The notes under the pieces: generated by a model
Seen by the model: the letters and a program-made list of their open reading frames with translations, nothing else
Databases searched by the model: none
What the model was told of the DNA's origin: nothing
DNA from: Grifola frondosa
Taxonomy: Eukaryota > Basidiomycota > Agaricomycetes > Polyporales > Grifolaceae
Assembly: GCA_001683735.1 (NCBI GenBank)
Contig: LUGG01000015.1
Coordinates: 248,001 to 312,000 of the forward strand
Direction of reading: 5' to 3'
DNA length: 64,000 nt
In this document: piece by piece, positions 1-13,000 of the stretch
Numbering within the stretch: the stretch's first letter is position 1
How the letters are laid out: each line of letters opens with the position of its first letter
Translations under genes and position numbers: made by a program

Positions 1-56
1 ATATGTTAAATTTGATTTAAAAACGTTGTCATATATCATAACTTGGCCAGTCTTAT

Positions 57-140
57 GGGCGCATGGTGTAGTTGGTTATCACATCCGCTTAGCATTTCTG
101 CGCTTGCGGGGGGTGCTGGGTTCAATTCCCAGTGCGTCCA
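57..140 (+). tRNA. tRNA-Ala (AGC) with 10-nt intron
   Basis: The 7-bp acceptor stem GGGCGCA/TGCGTCC closes with one G-T pair, followed by discriminator A. The D arm, the anticodon stem TCCGC/GCGGG and the T arm CTGGG/CCCAG are all visible. The anticodon loop is 17 nt and contains TTAGCA, giving anticodon AGC (alanine) and leaving about 10 extra nt after position 37, the usual place for a nuclear tRNA intron. The gene is nearly identical to the copy at 31877-31960 and differs only inside the intron. CCA is not encoded. Confidence 0.93.
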
Positions 141-719
141 CAACTCCTTTTGTTTTACTTCGGTTTGTCTCGGAATATGGTTTCAAGGAAATACTGATGG
201 TGTCGTGCAAATAGAGCACCGTCAAGGTGGTTTTCGGCGGCCTATCACAAGCTGTTGGAAAGCATTGGATGTATACACACATGTACTTATATGACACAAG
301 AATGGAACAAATCGATGCATGCAACGACGACATAACCCTTACGGAAAGAAACGAACATAGAGAAACTCCCAACGTCGATAACCGTGCATAGCAAGAGAGA
401 GATGGGAACCGCAAACCATATCTAATACATGATAGAAGGATCGAATTACGATTATCTGTTTGATGAAGTTGGGGATGGGTGGTCTGTGCGTGATGCGGGG
501 TAGATGAGCGGATTGAGTGCAAGGGCCGTAGCCGACGAGAGAACGTCCTCGATAACTAGATGGGAGCGTAGGATACAAGGGAGCACGGTGGACTAGGTGC
601 ACCCGATTTTGCGAACAAACGCGGGATATAGCGTAGCTGGACCGCCTCTCGCGCGGAGGCGCTACTGAAGGTGAGAGCAAAGATGATATGCAACGAATAA
701 AGATACAAGAGCGAGCGTG
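141..719. other. Intergenic, no gene seen
   Basis: Sequence between the tRNA and the 3' end of cdh1. The open frames here show no family resemblance, no splice-linked continuation and no biased composition. It probably includes the 3' UTR of cdh1. Confidence 0.6.
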
Positions 720-2521
720 TCATCGGATGAGCCGACCGTAGTCCAGGCGGCTCTCCCGTTTTGATTCGTGATTCTCCTTCTTCGGGAACGCGTTCCAAAA
801 GCGGAGCGTCTCGTCGCCTGCACCAGTGACGATCGTCTCGCCATCAGGGCTCATCGCAAGGTAGAGAACTCGGTGTGTGTGCCCTGTCAGAGACGCCACC
901 ATATCGAGCGAGGGGTACTTCCAGATGCAGATCTGGTTTTGCGCGGTCGTCGAGGAGAATCCGTGTGTCGATACCAGCTCGTGAGATGTCAGCGACCACG
1001 TTAGATTGCACACCTGTTTCCACCGTAAACAGAGAGACATGATACTCAGAGACTAAACTAGACTGACCTGACTGCCGGTGTCCAGCTCGTTCAGCATGTG
1101 CCCGTTTATCACATTCCAGAATCGAATATGCTTGTCCGCCGTGCCTCCTCCGGTTGCCAGTACACCTGAGACATGCGGATCCCATGCGAGGGCCTTCACA
1201 GCCGCCGTATGCTCGTGGAACTTCCATAGCGGCGCATCGCCGCCGTCTTCGGCTGCACTGTTGCTCGCGCTCGCGCTTCCACTCGCAGTCCCGCTCCTCC
1301 CTGTCCCCAGTCCAGGGCGCTTCGAACCGCGTAGGTCCCATATACATACTTTGTTGTCATTTCCCCCGCTCGCCAGCGTTGCCGCCTGCGGCCCACCGTC
1401 TCCGCTCCACCGCAGTCCGCACACCTCCTGCCTGTGTCCCTGACATCGTTTAAACGGCCGCGTCATGGGATCCCGGACATCCCGATGGTGGACCATCCGA
1501 TCCCTAGATCCAGAGCTGAGCACATGCGCGTTCCAGGATAGCGCACCTATCCGCTGTGTATGGGCTTGCTGATAGGTCCGCTGGAGCTGCAGAGTATTGG
1601 CATCGTATATCCGTAGTCGCCCAGATAAAGTTCCAACGGCAAGTGTGGTACCCTGACTCAAGATGAGAAACCCAACGTACCAAGAATCGATGATTACGTA
1701 CCTTCTGCACCCACGAAACGGAGCTGATCGTGTCATTGGAACTCGCCAGATCGCATAGCTTCGATACCTGAGCGGTATGTGCCGTCCACAGATATACGCA
1801 GGAGCCTAGTCCCACGCCCAGCACGTTCGTGCTCGACCAGTCCACCAGATTCAGGTAAAAATCGTCCGCAAGCTCTGGGGCATCTAGTACCCGATATGGC
1901 GTCTTGCAGACGCTTCGCAACTGTCGTCGTGGGCTCTCTAGCAACTGCCTGCTCTCCGCGCGCACAGGACTCATTGAGTATGCTTCATCTGTGGGGGTAT
2001 CCAGTCGACGCGTAGGCGTCGCGGGATTTGAACGGGAAGGCGAATTGTACGCGAAAAGGCGTCGTCGGGTAGGTGTAGATGGCAGTACGGTAGTCGTGGG
2101 TGGTCGCGTCGGAGACGATGGCCGCTGCGGGGATGGAGGTGTGACTTCTGTATGGAGGATAGATGTGAAGATAGCATTTGCTTGTTCTTTCAACGCGTCC
2201 GACTCTGTAGGGATTATCCTGTTCTTCGAAGGCGTGGACGGAGTCGTCTCGTCCATCAGATGGTAGGTTGTTCGCATGTTTCCAGTATCGCGTGAGGGCA
2301 CGAACCGATCCCCATAATCTCTAGGTCCGCGAAGGTCGACGGGGACTCGGTGTGGCACTCTCGCTCGTTGTTGGTCGAGAATCGAGCGAAGGTGTAGTGG
2401 CGGGCGCGACGCCAAAGATGGGGTTAACTCGTGGACGGTTTCTTCTTGGGCCATCATCCTCCGTTTCGTGATGATGGGCGCGGAGACGCTTGCCAAACGG
2501 CGAGTTCTTGAGGCCGGACAT
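720..2521 (-). CDS. cdh1: APC/C activator Cdh1 / Fizzy-related (WD40)
   Basis: WD40 co-activator that recruits substrates to the anaphase-promoting complex in late mitosis and G1. A C-box (DRFVPSR) lies near 2300. It is followed by a low-complexity linker, then the family signature [12 protein letters not shown] and [12 protein letters not shown] that opens the seven-bladed propeller, and the protein ends in an Ile-Arg tail (GRLIR) that docks to APC/C. The WD40 text matches Cdh1 rather than Cdc20. Introns are visible at 1653-1701 and 1014-1067. The start at 2521 (MSGLKN) is the best N-terminus, but the frame must change between about 2330 and 2380 to reach the C-box. Either a 40-nt phase-1 intron with a weak donor, or a one-base error in a C4 run, restores it. 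Estimated length is about 550-565 residues, normal for the family. Confidence 0.9.
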
Positions 2522-3024
2522 GGTCGGCGGGCGATAAATGTTGATTGTATCGACTGTTAGATAGACGTAATAGAAGGAGAGTGAATGATGTTGAAAACAG
2601 GGAATAGAGAGCAGAAATCAGTTTAGACCTAGCATATGTGACGCAGCAGCGCGGAGGGATCGTGATGGACGTTGGTGAAGCTGGCTGACCCAACGCCGAC
2701 AACTCGACCGCGTCGAGCTCGCCGCGGTTGGATTAGGTAAGCTAGCAGATCGACTCCGCGAAACTCCGCTCACAACGAGACATTTAATGCGACACAAAAT
2801 GTCTCTCAATAATTCAGTGGAGAGCTGTATTGAATCCACATCCTGACATCGTTTCGTGTGCCGTGGTATCTCTCGTTGTTGTGCGAACCTTAGCTTGCAT
2901 TCAAGAGTTGGAGCGAACCTTTCGAGGCATCGGCATTTCGCGACATTCCAAACGGAGTTCAGAACCTCACCTTGTTCCGCTACACCAGGATACATCCCAC
3001 CCAAGCCTTTCGGATGGAGAGAGG

Positions 3025-6000
3025 ATGAATGTGCGTATACTTGCCATCCATCTAACTTTTATGCTCTAACCGCTGCTTCGATGCAGAATCTCCTCAGGAC
3101 TCTGACTGGAAGCCATCTTAAATCTGCTCTACCTGAGGCTGACCTCAAACTACTCTTAAGCGCCGTAAAGGAAAGCCGCGTGAGTACTGCATTAATTCCA
3201 TTACTCGAATTTCATTCACGTCTGTTCACGCGTAGCGTCAGTCATCCGACGCTTCTAAGCTATCTGATGCATTCTACGACTCACTGGAGGGCCTCCTCGT
3301 CGATCTCCGGGCGGTGACATTGGTATGCTGTTCGCTTGCCACACGCAGAGTGGCGCATGTACTTATTTGGCTTTTGCAGGACAATCACGATGCGGAGGCG
3401 TTTTTGAAACCGGTGTCTAAGACGGAGGTGCCAGACTATCACGATGGTACGCGAGTATTTTGGTAATCACGCGTTCAGAGGGCTGACTGTCCGCCAGTGA
3501 TTGCGAACCCCATGGATCTGCAGACCATGCTGAAGAAGGTCAAGCAGAAGCAGTATAAATCCAAGAAGGAGTTCAAGGATGACTTGGACTTGATATGGTC
3601 CAACTGCTTCACATATAATGCGACGGAGGTGTGCTCTGCTTTCATCGGAGAGTAACTGTTGTACTCATGTCAGTCTCGTAGAACCATCCGTTGCGGCAGT
3701 GTGCTAGACGACTGAAAGATAAAGCCGAGAAGCTGCTCAAGAATATTACCGATTACAAAGAACGCGCTGACCCTGCCATTCCGGGAGAGGTCCCATTGCG
3801 TGTTGTTCCAAAGGTGAACGGTATCACAGTCAATGGGCATGGACGCTCCCATCCGCCATCGTCTCTGAGGTCTCCAAGCCCTGTCAAGCAAGGCGTGGCA
3901 TATCCGGTCGCGAGTAAGAAAGTTCGGCGGGACGTTCCATTTTCCGATTCGCCGGCCATTCACCGTACCCAGTCTGGGATGTCGACATTTGTCAAGCTGG
4001 ACCGAGAGCTCGATTCCGTGTTCACCACCTCTGTGAGCGATAACGAGCGAGCGAGTTCTAGCCTGAAAGATCAGTTGATCGAGTATGCTCCTTTGGAAGA
4101 AGACGGCGATAGCGGCCGGTCCACGCCAGAAACGTCATTGAAGACTGTCGACGGTGAAATTGGGGGCAAGCGCAAGCTGTGCGTATCATATTGATTTTCT
4201 TGTGCGAGTCGAAAGCTCAGCTGCTGCAGGAATGGTAGCATCGATGACCGACCTCGGAAACGAGTGCGGATGCAGCCTCCTGCGGAGAAGGATGTAGTTG
4301 ACCTCTGGTGGGATGCCATGCGGTCCGACGAGCTTCTAGGCAATGGTCTGCCCACTCTTATTCACTCCTCTTCTGAGGAGATGTCTAGTGCGGCGCCACT
4401 GACAGCGATCAATGACCGACCTCGGGAAGCTCCACGTCGCCGGAAGAAGAAGAAGAAATCGGTCGCATCTCCGAAGACACTCCTGCTACATATGAACAAT
4501 AACATACGGATGTTGCGCCGAGTACGAACGACGCATGCCAAGTTTGCTGCTCTGAACCAGTCTCTTGAGGAAAGTGGCGGGTCTATCCAGCCGCAAGATC
4601 TTCCGGCAGATGAAGTGGAAGACGTGCTCGATGAGCGTCCATGGAAACCTGTAGGTTCCGGTATCGAGATGGGTGCAGAAAATGCGGACGGTTGTTTGCA
4701 TTGGATGGGTAGTAAAGTTCTCGAACATGCCGGATTTCAAGGTCGGTGTCTTTCTTTTTGGAGAGGATCACATAACTAACAGATATGAAAGGTACATCGA
4801 AGGTGGCATTGGATGTTCTTGCGAGCGTCACGTCAGAATACATGTTAAACGTAGGACGGACTATTCGGTTTCTTAGTGACAAGTACGGGAATTCGATGTC
4901 CGCAGAGGTATATTCTCTGACAACTTTCTCCTGCCTCTACTTAATCCTTAATTACTTAGGAAATCATTTTGCATACACTGTTTGACAGTGGTATCACACG
5001 GATCTACGACCTCGAACGGTATATCAAGGATGATGTCATTCGATATGGCGGGCGACTAGCCGAACTGGAGAAGAAGCTTGCTAATTCGTACCGAGAAGCA
5101 GTAAGTGGCCATTACTACGATATCCCATAATCTTTCTGATTGTGTGGCTCCAGACCACAGAGGAAGCTTGGGATGATGAGGCAATATTCCGCAACGAGGG
5201 CGATGAGGAGGAAGAAGGCGAATTCGTCATGTAAGCCATTATCATCGATTTTCATGTCCTATGCCAATTGACGTTTCCATACAGGGGAAACTTTGCAGAA
5301 TCGTTCGGCGAAGATTTCCTAGGCCTGCGGGAGCTGGGCATTGCCTCTGAGTTCGGCCTGTCGAGCCTCACAATACCCAAAAAATTGCTGAAGGGCAAGA
5401 ACAAGGAGGGGCTCAAAGAAGGTCCTTCTATGTACGTGTTCTGTTCTGTTATAATAAACGATGCGATGTTCACTCATTTTCGTTCATCCAGTGTCAAGCC
5501 TTCGGAACCGCCTGCACCATTCCCACCACCACCTCCCTTCATACCCCTCGACTCGAAGACGATCGACGACCAGATCGGTCTGCTCAAGCCATTTTACCAG
5601 CAACGTATATCCGCGCTTTCTACGTCGATCGCTCCACAACCGGCTGTCAGTGCACCCGCTGCAATTTACCCGCCCGGCATCCTACCAGGGCCTGCCCCCC
5701 TCCTTTCCACCCGCCATCAGCTCCCGCCACTGACCCAGATGCGCCTCCTCTCGTTCTTCCTGACGACCCTCCACCCGTTTCGCATGCTAAGGTCGGACCC
5801 CTTGGCCAGATTCTCAAGACGTCGCCAACGGCTGGCGTGTCGAAGAAGAAAAACAAGGGCAAGGCGCCGGCTGCTGCGTTGAAAGGTCCTTCAGATGGAG
5901 ACCCTCCGCTTGACCCTCCAGCCCCTATGGGCGCTCAAGGAGGTGCGGATTCGCAGAAGAAAGGCAAGGGCACGGCAGGTCCATCAGGCAAGAAGAAGGC

Positions 6001-6046
6001 GAAGGCCCCGGAGACACTGCCTCCTGTTATTGCGGCTAGCGCCTGA
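3025..6046 (+). CDS. spt7: SAGA subunit Spt7 (bromodomain, histone fold)
   Basis: Structural subunit of the SAGA histone acetyltransferase complex in the nucleus. Exon 1 is tiny (ATG AAT, 3025-3030), followed by introns at 3031-3086 and 3180-3235 and about eight more of 50-60 nt. The bromodomain is encoded at about 3380-3760: [13 protein letters not shown] is the ZA-loop/helix region and CFTYNATE the acetyl-lysine-binding Asn region. A Lys-rich linker follows. A histone-fold (Bromo_TP-like) segment lies at about 4790-5090. Then comes an acidic stretch and the Spt7-typical block FLGLRELGI / [12 protein letters not shown] at about 5310-5390. The tail is Pro-rich, then Lys-rich. The Pro-rich tail changes frame at a six-C run (5695-5700). 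A seventh C would join it to the frame that ends at 6046, so the break is probably a base-calling error. Estimated length is about 800 residues. Confidence 0.9.
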
Positions 6047-6660
6047 GGACGCCTGGACACCCTCTCCCGTCATCCGCATTCACGCTGTATTGTTGTATTA
6101 TTTGGGACCCCATTTATCTTGTGGATTATAATTGTAGCAGTATTGTGACATACCTCCGCAGTGGCATTTCTATCCCCTTCTAATAGACTGCTATTGATTG
6201 TATAGAGTGTCCTCCTAGCGAGATTGAGTTCACAAACATCATTGACTATTGCAACGTCGTATATCATACTTACTAGAGTCTTGTGGAAGGTCGGTCCGCT
6301 TTCTTCTGCTTTGTGGTCGCAACGCACCTGGAGGCAGGGCAGATCTATACTCCCGATCTACGATATATCGTAGCGGCGCTCGCGCCAGTCCCCGACTCCA
6401 ATGTGAGTAGCGTCGGAATATTGATTTGCAGGGTGGTTGGGGTTTTAGCGGGAGCATATGCAATCATTAATCAAGGCAGATAACACATATACCAGTATTG
6501 TATTTGTACAAAAATACACGGATTGGATACGATGAGAGATAAGAACAACATACGTAGAGGCGATGAGCATAGCATACGAAGAGCAAAGAGCAAGATGGTA
6601 ATAGTAGTACAACGTGAGAGAACAAATGAGTGGTGATTGTTATACAAGGTACAAGTGAAA
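6047..6660. other. Intergenic between convergent genes
   Basis: 3' flanks of spt7 (+) and the minus-strand hypothetical. It is AT-richer than the genes, and no coding frame with support was seen. Confidence 0.6.
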
Positions 6661-8558
6661 TCATATGGTCACACCTTCGTCTGCGCTGGCCTCAGGCTCG
6701 GAATTTTCTTCAGCGGGATCCTCGTCAGTGTCAGACTGTACTCCGGGATGAATGTCCTTGGGTTCAGTCTGAGAGGTAGTTGCTTTCGACGCGACAGTGG
6801 ACGCAGGAGGGTTCGACAGGAGTATGATGTGTTGAATGTTCATGGAAGCAAATGTGCGCGGAGGTTGTTGCATGGAGGTCCAGTTGCTGACAGTGAAGAG
6901 AACCATGACAATACTCTCGTTGTCAATATCTTTGTTCGTGATCCGTGGTAGGTGCTCAAAGGATGAGAGTTTGAAAGGTGCCGTGCCGTCGTATACAGGT
7001 ACTAGGTCATAGTAATATGAGGTCACGGTGTTATGAATGATGTGACGGTGTAATGATACTAACCTATAGCGTTAAACGAAAGGACAGGATCGACAATTAA
7101 TGTCGACGGAGCTTGTTCTAGCACATAATTTAGTATATTGAAGTTCATGCATTGAATTTTTGAGTTATTTACTCACTCTTTTTGCTTTTACGCGGAGACT
7201 GCTTTACCGGAGACTGGACGAGACCTCGCAATGGAGAGGAATGAGCAGCGTCTGCGAAATTGAGGTGGGTATGACTGAGAATGGAGATTAGAATTTGTGC
7301 TCACCATCCTTCCGGTTGTTCTCCCTCATGTAAGTGGCGAATGACACACCACCTTGGAATGTCGAGAAGTATAGCTTCTGTGTGTTGTACAGCGTACCAA
7401 TAACGGCAACAGCACGATCCCAGATCAGGTCTGAAATGGCTACACAGATTTGGTGATTTCTCTGTGGAGAATTGAAGTCGGAGAAGAGGTTGCAATATGT
7501 AGAAATGCCGACAAGGTAGAAGAGAGCCGGTTGGGTAGGCTCGGAGCGCATCGCAAGGAACTGTGACCGTGACGTGGTCGTTAGGGTCCCGGTTGGGTCA
7601 TCAATAACGGCAAGGTTGATAAGTTGTGTCGTGCCACGAAAGGTCGCGATTTGTTCAAATCGTCTGATTGAAATGTCAGTGTGCGGACAGTGTGTGAGGG
7701 ATAGTATGTAGTAATGCACGTACAAGCGTAGTTTCTTTGAAGGGATAAATATAGGTAGTGACGCTTTCGGAACGTTGACAACAGCACCATACTGATTAGC
7801 CACCGTCAGAGCTTCGCGTCGCTTCAACAAAGGAATCATAGATTGCATAAACTCCAAGCTGTACGGTATGTATAAGTCAAACGGATTTGTAAGTATAGTT
7901 TTGGATTTGTACTAACGGATTAGTTGGTATCATTGTAGCTTGAGTGCTCGACGCGTCAGTCGCCGATGCCTTCTGTTTGCCTGAAACGTGAGAGGATGGT
8001 GCCTTGAGATCTGGCTTCTTCTGAGGTTCTTTGTCAGTGGCGAAAACGTCAACACCATGATGCTCTTGCAGGCTGTAAGACGTGAGAATTATATCAGTGG
8101 ATGTGATAAATTAGTTAATAAACAAGTACTTACACATTTTTAGGTTCTGCCGATGAAGCGGGTTCCGATGGATAACTCAATTCTAAATCGGAGACTTCGC
8201 TAAGACTTAGTTTGAGGATTAGCAATGGTTTTCGTTAATTTTCGTGAACGGAGTTGAAGACTTACGTTGACGTGTCGCTGAGCAGAGACTTCGTGGCTGG
8301 TTCAAGAGAGTTCGTGTTGTGCGGAGATCTAGATAACAATATCAGTATTAAAAAGTTAATGTACTGATAGAAAATGAGAATTGGAGTCATATGAACTTAC
8401 CGTTGAGAAGCCGAGGGTTTGGATGCGTTGGGGCGACCACGCTTTGCAAGTTGCGTTCTCGGCAATGGAGTAGGAGATATACTGTGCTTCGAGCGCAGCG
8501 GCTGATTGTTAGATGGATGGGAATCCGGCGGCGAATTTGTGCTGCTGCGAGTGTTCAT
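6661..8558 (-). CDS. Hypothetical basidiomycete-type protein
   Basis: Multi-exon gene of unknown function. It starts at 8558 with a Ser/Pro/Asn-rich N-terminus (MNTRSSTNSPP, then a basic RPNASKPS stretch). Several small exons follow at about 8330-7900, and the main folded part lies at 7288-7857. That part contains FRGTTQLINLAVIDDPTG, RSEPTQPALFYLVG and FSTFQGGVSFATYM, and looks like a small beta-rich domain. A last exon at 6661-7026 begins YYDLVPVYDGT and ends in an acidic tail. The style (disordered basic N-terminus, then a compact domain) suggests a nucleic-acid-binding protein, but no family was recognised. It points away from the Plavaka element and mirrors the plus-strand gene at 16653. 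Confidence 0.6.
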
Positions 8559-8892
8559 GTTGTAAAGGGGGGTTATGCTGTGATGCAGTAGTTCGTCAAC
8601 GGAGAAACAGAGCTTATATAGAGATACCTTGGTCAGTTTTGAGGCTTGAGGAATTAGTGCAAGTTAACTATATATGTTTAAATGAATGAGGTTGCAGATT
8701 TGGGTGAGCTGCACACACCGTTGAAGAAACATAGGTTAGCTTCGGACTCAGTTGTTGAGATTGCAAGGGTGATTGACGTACTTAGTGGCTTGATTAAGTT
8801 TGACTTGTGGTAAGTTTGAAGCTAGAAGTGGAGGGCTGTGTCTGCAAAGTTCGTCACATTTGAGCAGCATCAGGAAGTTGGGTCAGAGGCTG

Positions 8893-8962
8893 TTGCGCCC
8901 AGCCAAATCTATGTAGTGCTACGGTAGTACCTGTAGCACTACATAGATGTCGCTGGGCGCAA
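8893..8962. repeat. Two-step hairpin palindrome
   Basis: Outer arms of 11 bp (8893-8903 with 8952-8962, TTGCGCCCAGC) enclose inner arms of 16 bp (8907-8922 with 8933-8948, ATCTATGTAGTGCTAC) around a 10-nt loop. All arms are perfect. The hairpin lies at the proposed left end of the Plavaka element and contains the TGTAG motif that recurs at both ends. Confidence 0.85.
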
Positions 8963-9123
8963 TGTTGTGCACTGTAGGGATCAGCCATTGCACCTGTAGT
9001 CTATAGTATACAATATATATTTTGGTCAGTGCTATGTAGACTCTGAGTGCATGAAGTGCTCACTACCGGAGAGTCGTATAGCCTACTCCCCAAAAAAAAT
9101 TCCCAAGCCATTCCGAATCCGGT

Positions 9124-9139
9124 GGGCGCTTAAGCGCCC
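9124..9139. repeat. 16-bp perfect palindrome
   Basis: GGGCGCTTAAGCGCCC reads the same on both strands. It lies about 125 bp upstream of the first ORF of the element and may be a protein-binding site. Confidence 0.8.
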
Positions 9140-9264
9140 GCCTGCTCCCATCTCTCAACGGTGATCTCGGATGGTACGTGTAACAGTCAAAATCTCCCTT
9201 AGCTGTTCATTATCTCCCCTCAGGTCGACTTTTTACTAGCTTAGTGGCTATTGATTTCCGACTC

Positions 9265-9828
9265 ATGCCTCACACTATTAATCTCTCCGGCTTTTCCACT
9301 TCCGGAGTGGCCGCAGTGGTCATTCTCCCAAGTTCAGCCTTGGCACACTCCGTGGTGAGTTTCTAATTACATGTCATACTATGCAATATGTCTCATTACT
9401 ATAGTACTACAGACAATCAACTTCCTCAGTTCCAACCCGGATGCATCTCCGCCCACTGTCCCCACTACTGCAACAAAGTCCCCCCCAGCTCGAACGCGCA
9501 CATCTCACAAGCGAGCGCAAAGCGATACTCAGTCGAGTCATGTCGTACATAAGAAGCCACGCGAATTTCTCACCAGCAAGACTGCCGTCGGACCGCCAAA
9601 CCTGTCAGCGCATGGCACGACTTCCAAGCAGGCCGAGGATGTTGTCGAGAGTTCTGTGACGGAGCCGGAGGATGATCCTGCATCGTTGTTGGCCTGGGTG
9701 GAGCAGCAGAAGCTGGCACTTGAACGGGAGTGCAAGAACTTGAAGCCCAAGGCCGTGGTATGTCATCTGTTCTCTCCTTCCACTTATTCTTGACATTGAT
9801 ATGCCTCCAGCCCCAAGAGTCCTCTTAA
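9265..9828 (+). CDS. Small Ser/Pro-rich ORF carried by the Plavaka element
   Basis: Three exons: 9265-9354, 9413-9757 and 9811-9828, with introns of 58 and 53 nt having clear GT..AG borders and phase 0 throughout, giving 150 residues. The N-terminus is MPHTINLSGF. The middle is rich in Ser, Pro, Thr and Lys. The C-terminal third is acidic, then a predicted helix (LLAWVEQQKLALEREC). No family was recognised. It is transcribed toward the transposase 3' end. Confidence 0.5.
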
Positions 9829-10012
9829 GAGCGCAGCGACAGGGCGCATTCCGTCATCCCTTTCAATTTGTAGATATCTAGTTACCTTATAGTTATCTAT
9901 ATGCGTTTAGCAGCCATTGAAATGATACAACCGGTTTTTTTATTCAACTCAGTGTGACATCAACGATCTAAGCGGTCATGCATGACATTACATATAAAAC
10001 AGTCCGATCTAA

Positions 10013-13000
10013 CTATTTGACTACAAATTCAAACATATGGAAGTCGATGTAGTGGTTGAGAAAGAAGTCCGCGTCCTCCTCGACAGCACGATCACTTCGC
10101 CACCGAGGATCCAGTCGATCGGGGCCAAACCGAGGTATCAGATGACATCCGCGAAGAATTTGATCAGCGCTGATGATGGCGCACGCGCGACGGTGGTTAC
10201 GAGTGGAATGGGATGTGATGTGGAAGCCGGTTGTTGGGTCGGGGCCGCGGAGGGGTCTGAACCACTGGACATAGACAAGGGGATGGGGACAGTGACCTAG
10301 ATGTTGTGGGAGGCGAAAGATGACGCGGATTTGGGCCGGTCGCAAACCTAGATATTGAAAACTCGTCAGACTTGACAAACCAACAATTATTATTGAGACG
10401 TACTTACCTGCGAAACCACCTTCAGATTCAAACTGAATCTTATCTTCAATAATAAGGGCAGTGTCAAAGCGTTGAGCCACTGGTTTGCGGGTGCCCCGAC
10501 GCGGCTGCGCAGGCGTTGCGCGAACATGAGTCAGCCGTTTGCTGTTGGAGACGTGAGCTCTCGGTGGCAAGAGCCAACGAGATCCGCGAATAGAGATCGA
10601 AATGATCGTACTCGTTAGGATCGAGGAGTTCAGAATGTGGTGTTCCAGGAAGGTTGTCAAGGCTGCAGAAAGTCGGAGGCACCGTATGACGAACGCAGTG
10701 TTGAAGAGAACGTGAAGGACGGTGGGATGCTTGGGGACCTGGTACGCGCGTGAGACGTTGGAGTCGAGGAGGTGTCTAAGCGCCGAGAATCCGACTTGTG
10801 ACAGCGTGTTTTTGTTTGTGTTTGTCTTCTGTCTCGCTGTCCGAGTTGGCCTCACGCTCTTCTTCCGATTTCGTGGTGTCACTATCTGCGCCCTCATCCT
10901 TCTCCTCAGCATTCTCTTCACTCTCGGAATCTTTTTGCTGACCTATCCACTCTAGATATGCGGTGCGGCGTTCAAGCGCCTCCTGGCGCTGCAACCAAAG
11001 TGTCATCTGGACGAAATATTCCCGGCGATTGCTCGCACGGTAAGCCCTCTTCGCATAATCGATATGAGTCGCTGGATGTCTCGGTGTTGAAACCGTCGAG
11101 ACAGCGAGCGACGGGATCGTGTCGACATAGTGATCAACGAGTGAAACTTCGGAATGTTGAAGTGCTCGCGGATCCCGAGTTCGATGAACACAGCCTTGTG
11201 CTCGTGAAGGTTTTCCCAGGCCATCTTCATGGATTCGAGCGTGCGGTCGTGTGCACTGATATTGTGCATAATAGGCAAAATCCAGAAGGCTCAACAGCCT
11301 TGACAGCACGGGAATCGATTGCGCCGGCAAGAAGGCCCAAGAAGACTTTCTCCATCTCCTTTTGCTCGGCGCCGGTCCATTGCGAGACGACGGAAATTCC
11401 ACGAGAGAAGTGGCGCAGCCCTGGATACGACGACATGGCCTTGAAGCGTCGGTCGAGCTCGTCTTCGCCCAGAAGTACAGTGCACCAACTGAGTAAGTGG
11501 TCCTTGAATACACCCTTGTGCAGTTGATGCAGGATATCCGGGGTGATGCAGGCAAAAATGTCTGTGTGTGGAAGATCCGCCCAGAATGGTGAATGAATTG
11601 GGCGCAACCCCTGCTCAGCAAACTCAGGTACGGGCGTGCCTTGCTCATGCTGCCGGAGGACTTCTAACGTTAATGTTTGACTACGCAGCGTGCTGACGGT
11701 GTGATCTCCTCGCTTTTTGGGGTGCACCAGACATCGCGGACATCGGTTTTCTTGGCAACACGCAATCAAACATTGCTCTGGATGATCCGCGACATACGCA
11801 GCGAGGATGGGGAAGATACGCCGGATATATCCATCAGCGCAGGTCATCAAGACGCCGTCACGCCCTGCTTTGATGAGCGGCCCGAGGACAAGCGACATGC
11901 AATGATGGAAGAGGCGATACAGGGCTTGCGAGCGAGTTTGCTTGCTATAGCACTCGCCCTTCGATACCGGTATGTAGCCAATAAGAACGCATGCATGAGA
12001 AGAAGGCTGACGTCGGATCGCCTTCGATATATTGCCAATTGTCAGGTACACTGGCCACGCAGTCTGGTCACCGCGCAACACTGACAAATTTGTTTTGTCA
12101 GATGCCAGGATTACTGGTGCCACCACTGCACCCTTCGGAAGACGTCGCTGACAGTGCCCGACACCGCCGGTAAGTCATTTTTGTTTTGGGAAGAATTACT
12201 TGAGCTGATGTGACACATACCTGGACTTTGGGCCACCAGTCTCCCGTCGCCATCTCACTATATTTTCGAACACCATCCTTCGTGACCTTCACAGCCTCAT
12301 ACGCAGCACCCTCTCGAAACGCCGGGTTGCCGATCAGCTCTTTTATACACTCGACGGGATCCCGCCACCAAACCTCCAGTTCTTCGGACAACATCTCTTC
12401 GTTCGGGCCAATTTGATCGCCTTCCAGTTTGACAATATCGCAGAACCATTCCGGACCGACAGGCAAAGCATCAATTTTGCCCAGGAAATTGTCTTTGTTT
12501 CGATAGGATATTTTCGTGCAATTGCGGGTCTAGTATTCGAACGTCATCAAGGTAAGTCAAATTTGATCTCACGCCTCGGCGGAGAGCTCACAATATCAAG
12601 TTTTAGATACTCGTCGATGGCCTCTTGTTTTACATTTCGCATCAACCACTTCGCCAACTTCCACTCCTGATCATCCACAAATGGCGCCCATCTCTCTTGC
12701 AGCATCGCCTCTTGCTCGGCCTGCATGTCCTCGAAGGCTGTCACCCCAGTGGCCAGAATCTCTGGGGGTCAAGATCTGAGTACGAGGAGCTCTCCCATCC
12801 ATCTTCTTCATCCTCTATCTCCTCGACTGTCACTTTGCGACGTTTCGAAGGCATGCCAGTCTTGTCAGTGCACGGAGATGTTGCACGAGAGCTTGGATGA
12901 AAACCCGGTAAGTCCGGGTACACTCCGTCATCATCACTATCAACCGTCGCACTTGGTTGTGACATGGCTTGTGCATTTGAGCGCAGATCGTAAAATGACT

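Noticed and set aside
26..294. Open frames of 62 and 83 codons over the first tRNA, and the related frame at 31728-32012
   Set aside because: They translate the tRNA gene itself (shared GAWCSWLSHPLS peptide) and have no other support.
844..1347. Long minus-strand frame of 167 codons inside cdh1
   Set aside because: Out-of-frame shadow of the WD40 coding sequence.
720..2521. Assignment as Cdc20 instead of Cdh1
   Set aside because: The [12 protein letters not shown] and [12 protein letters not shown] text and the linker fit the Fizzy-related type better; no Cdc20-specific features were seen.
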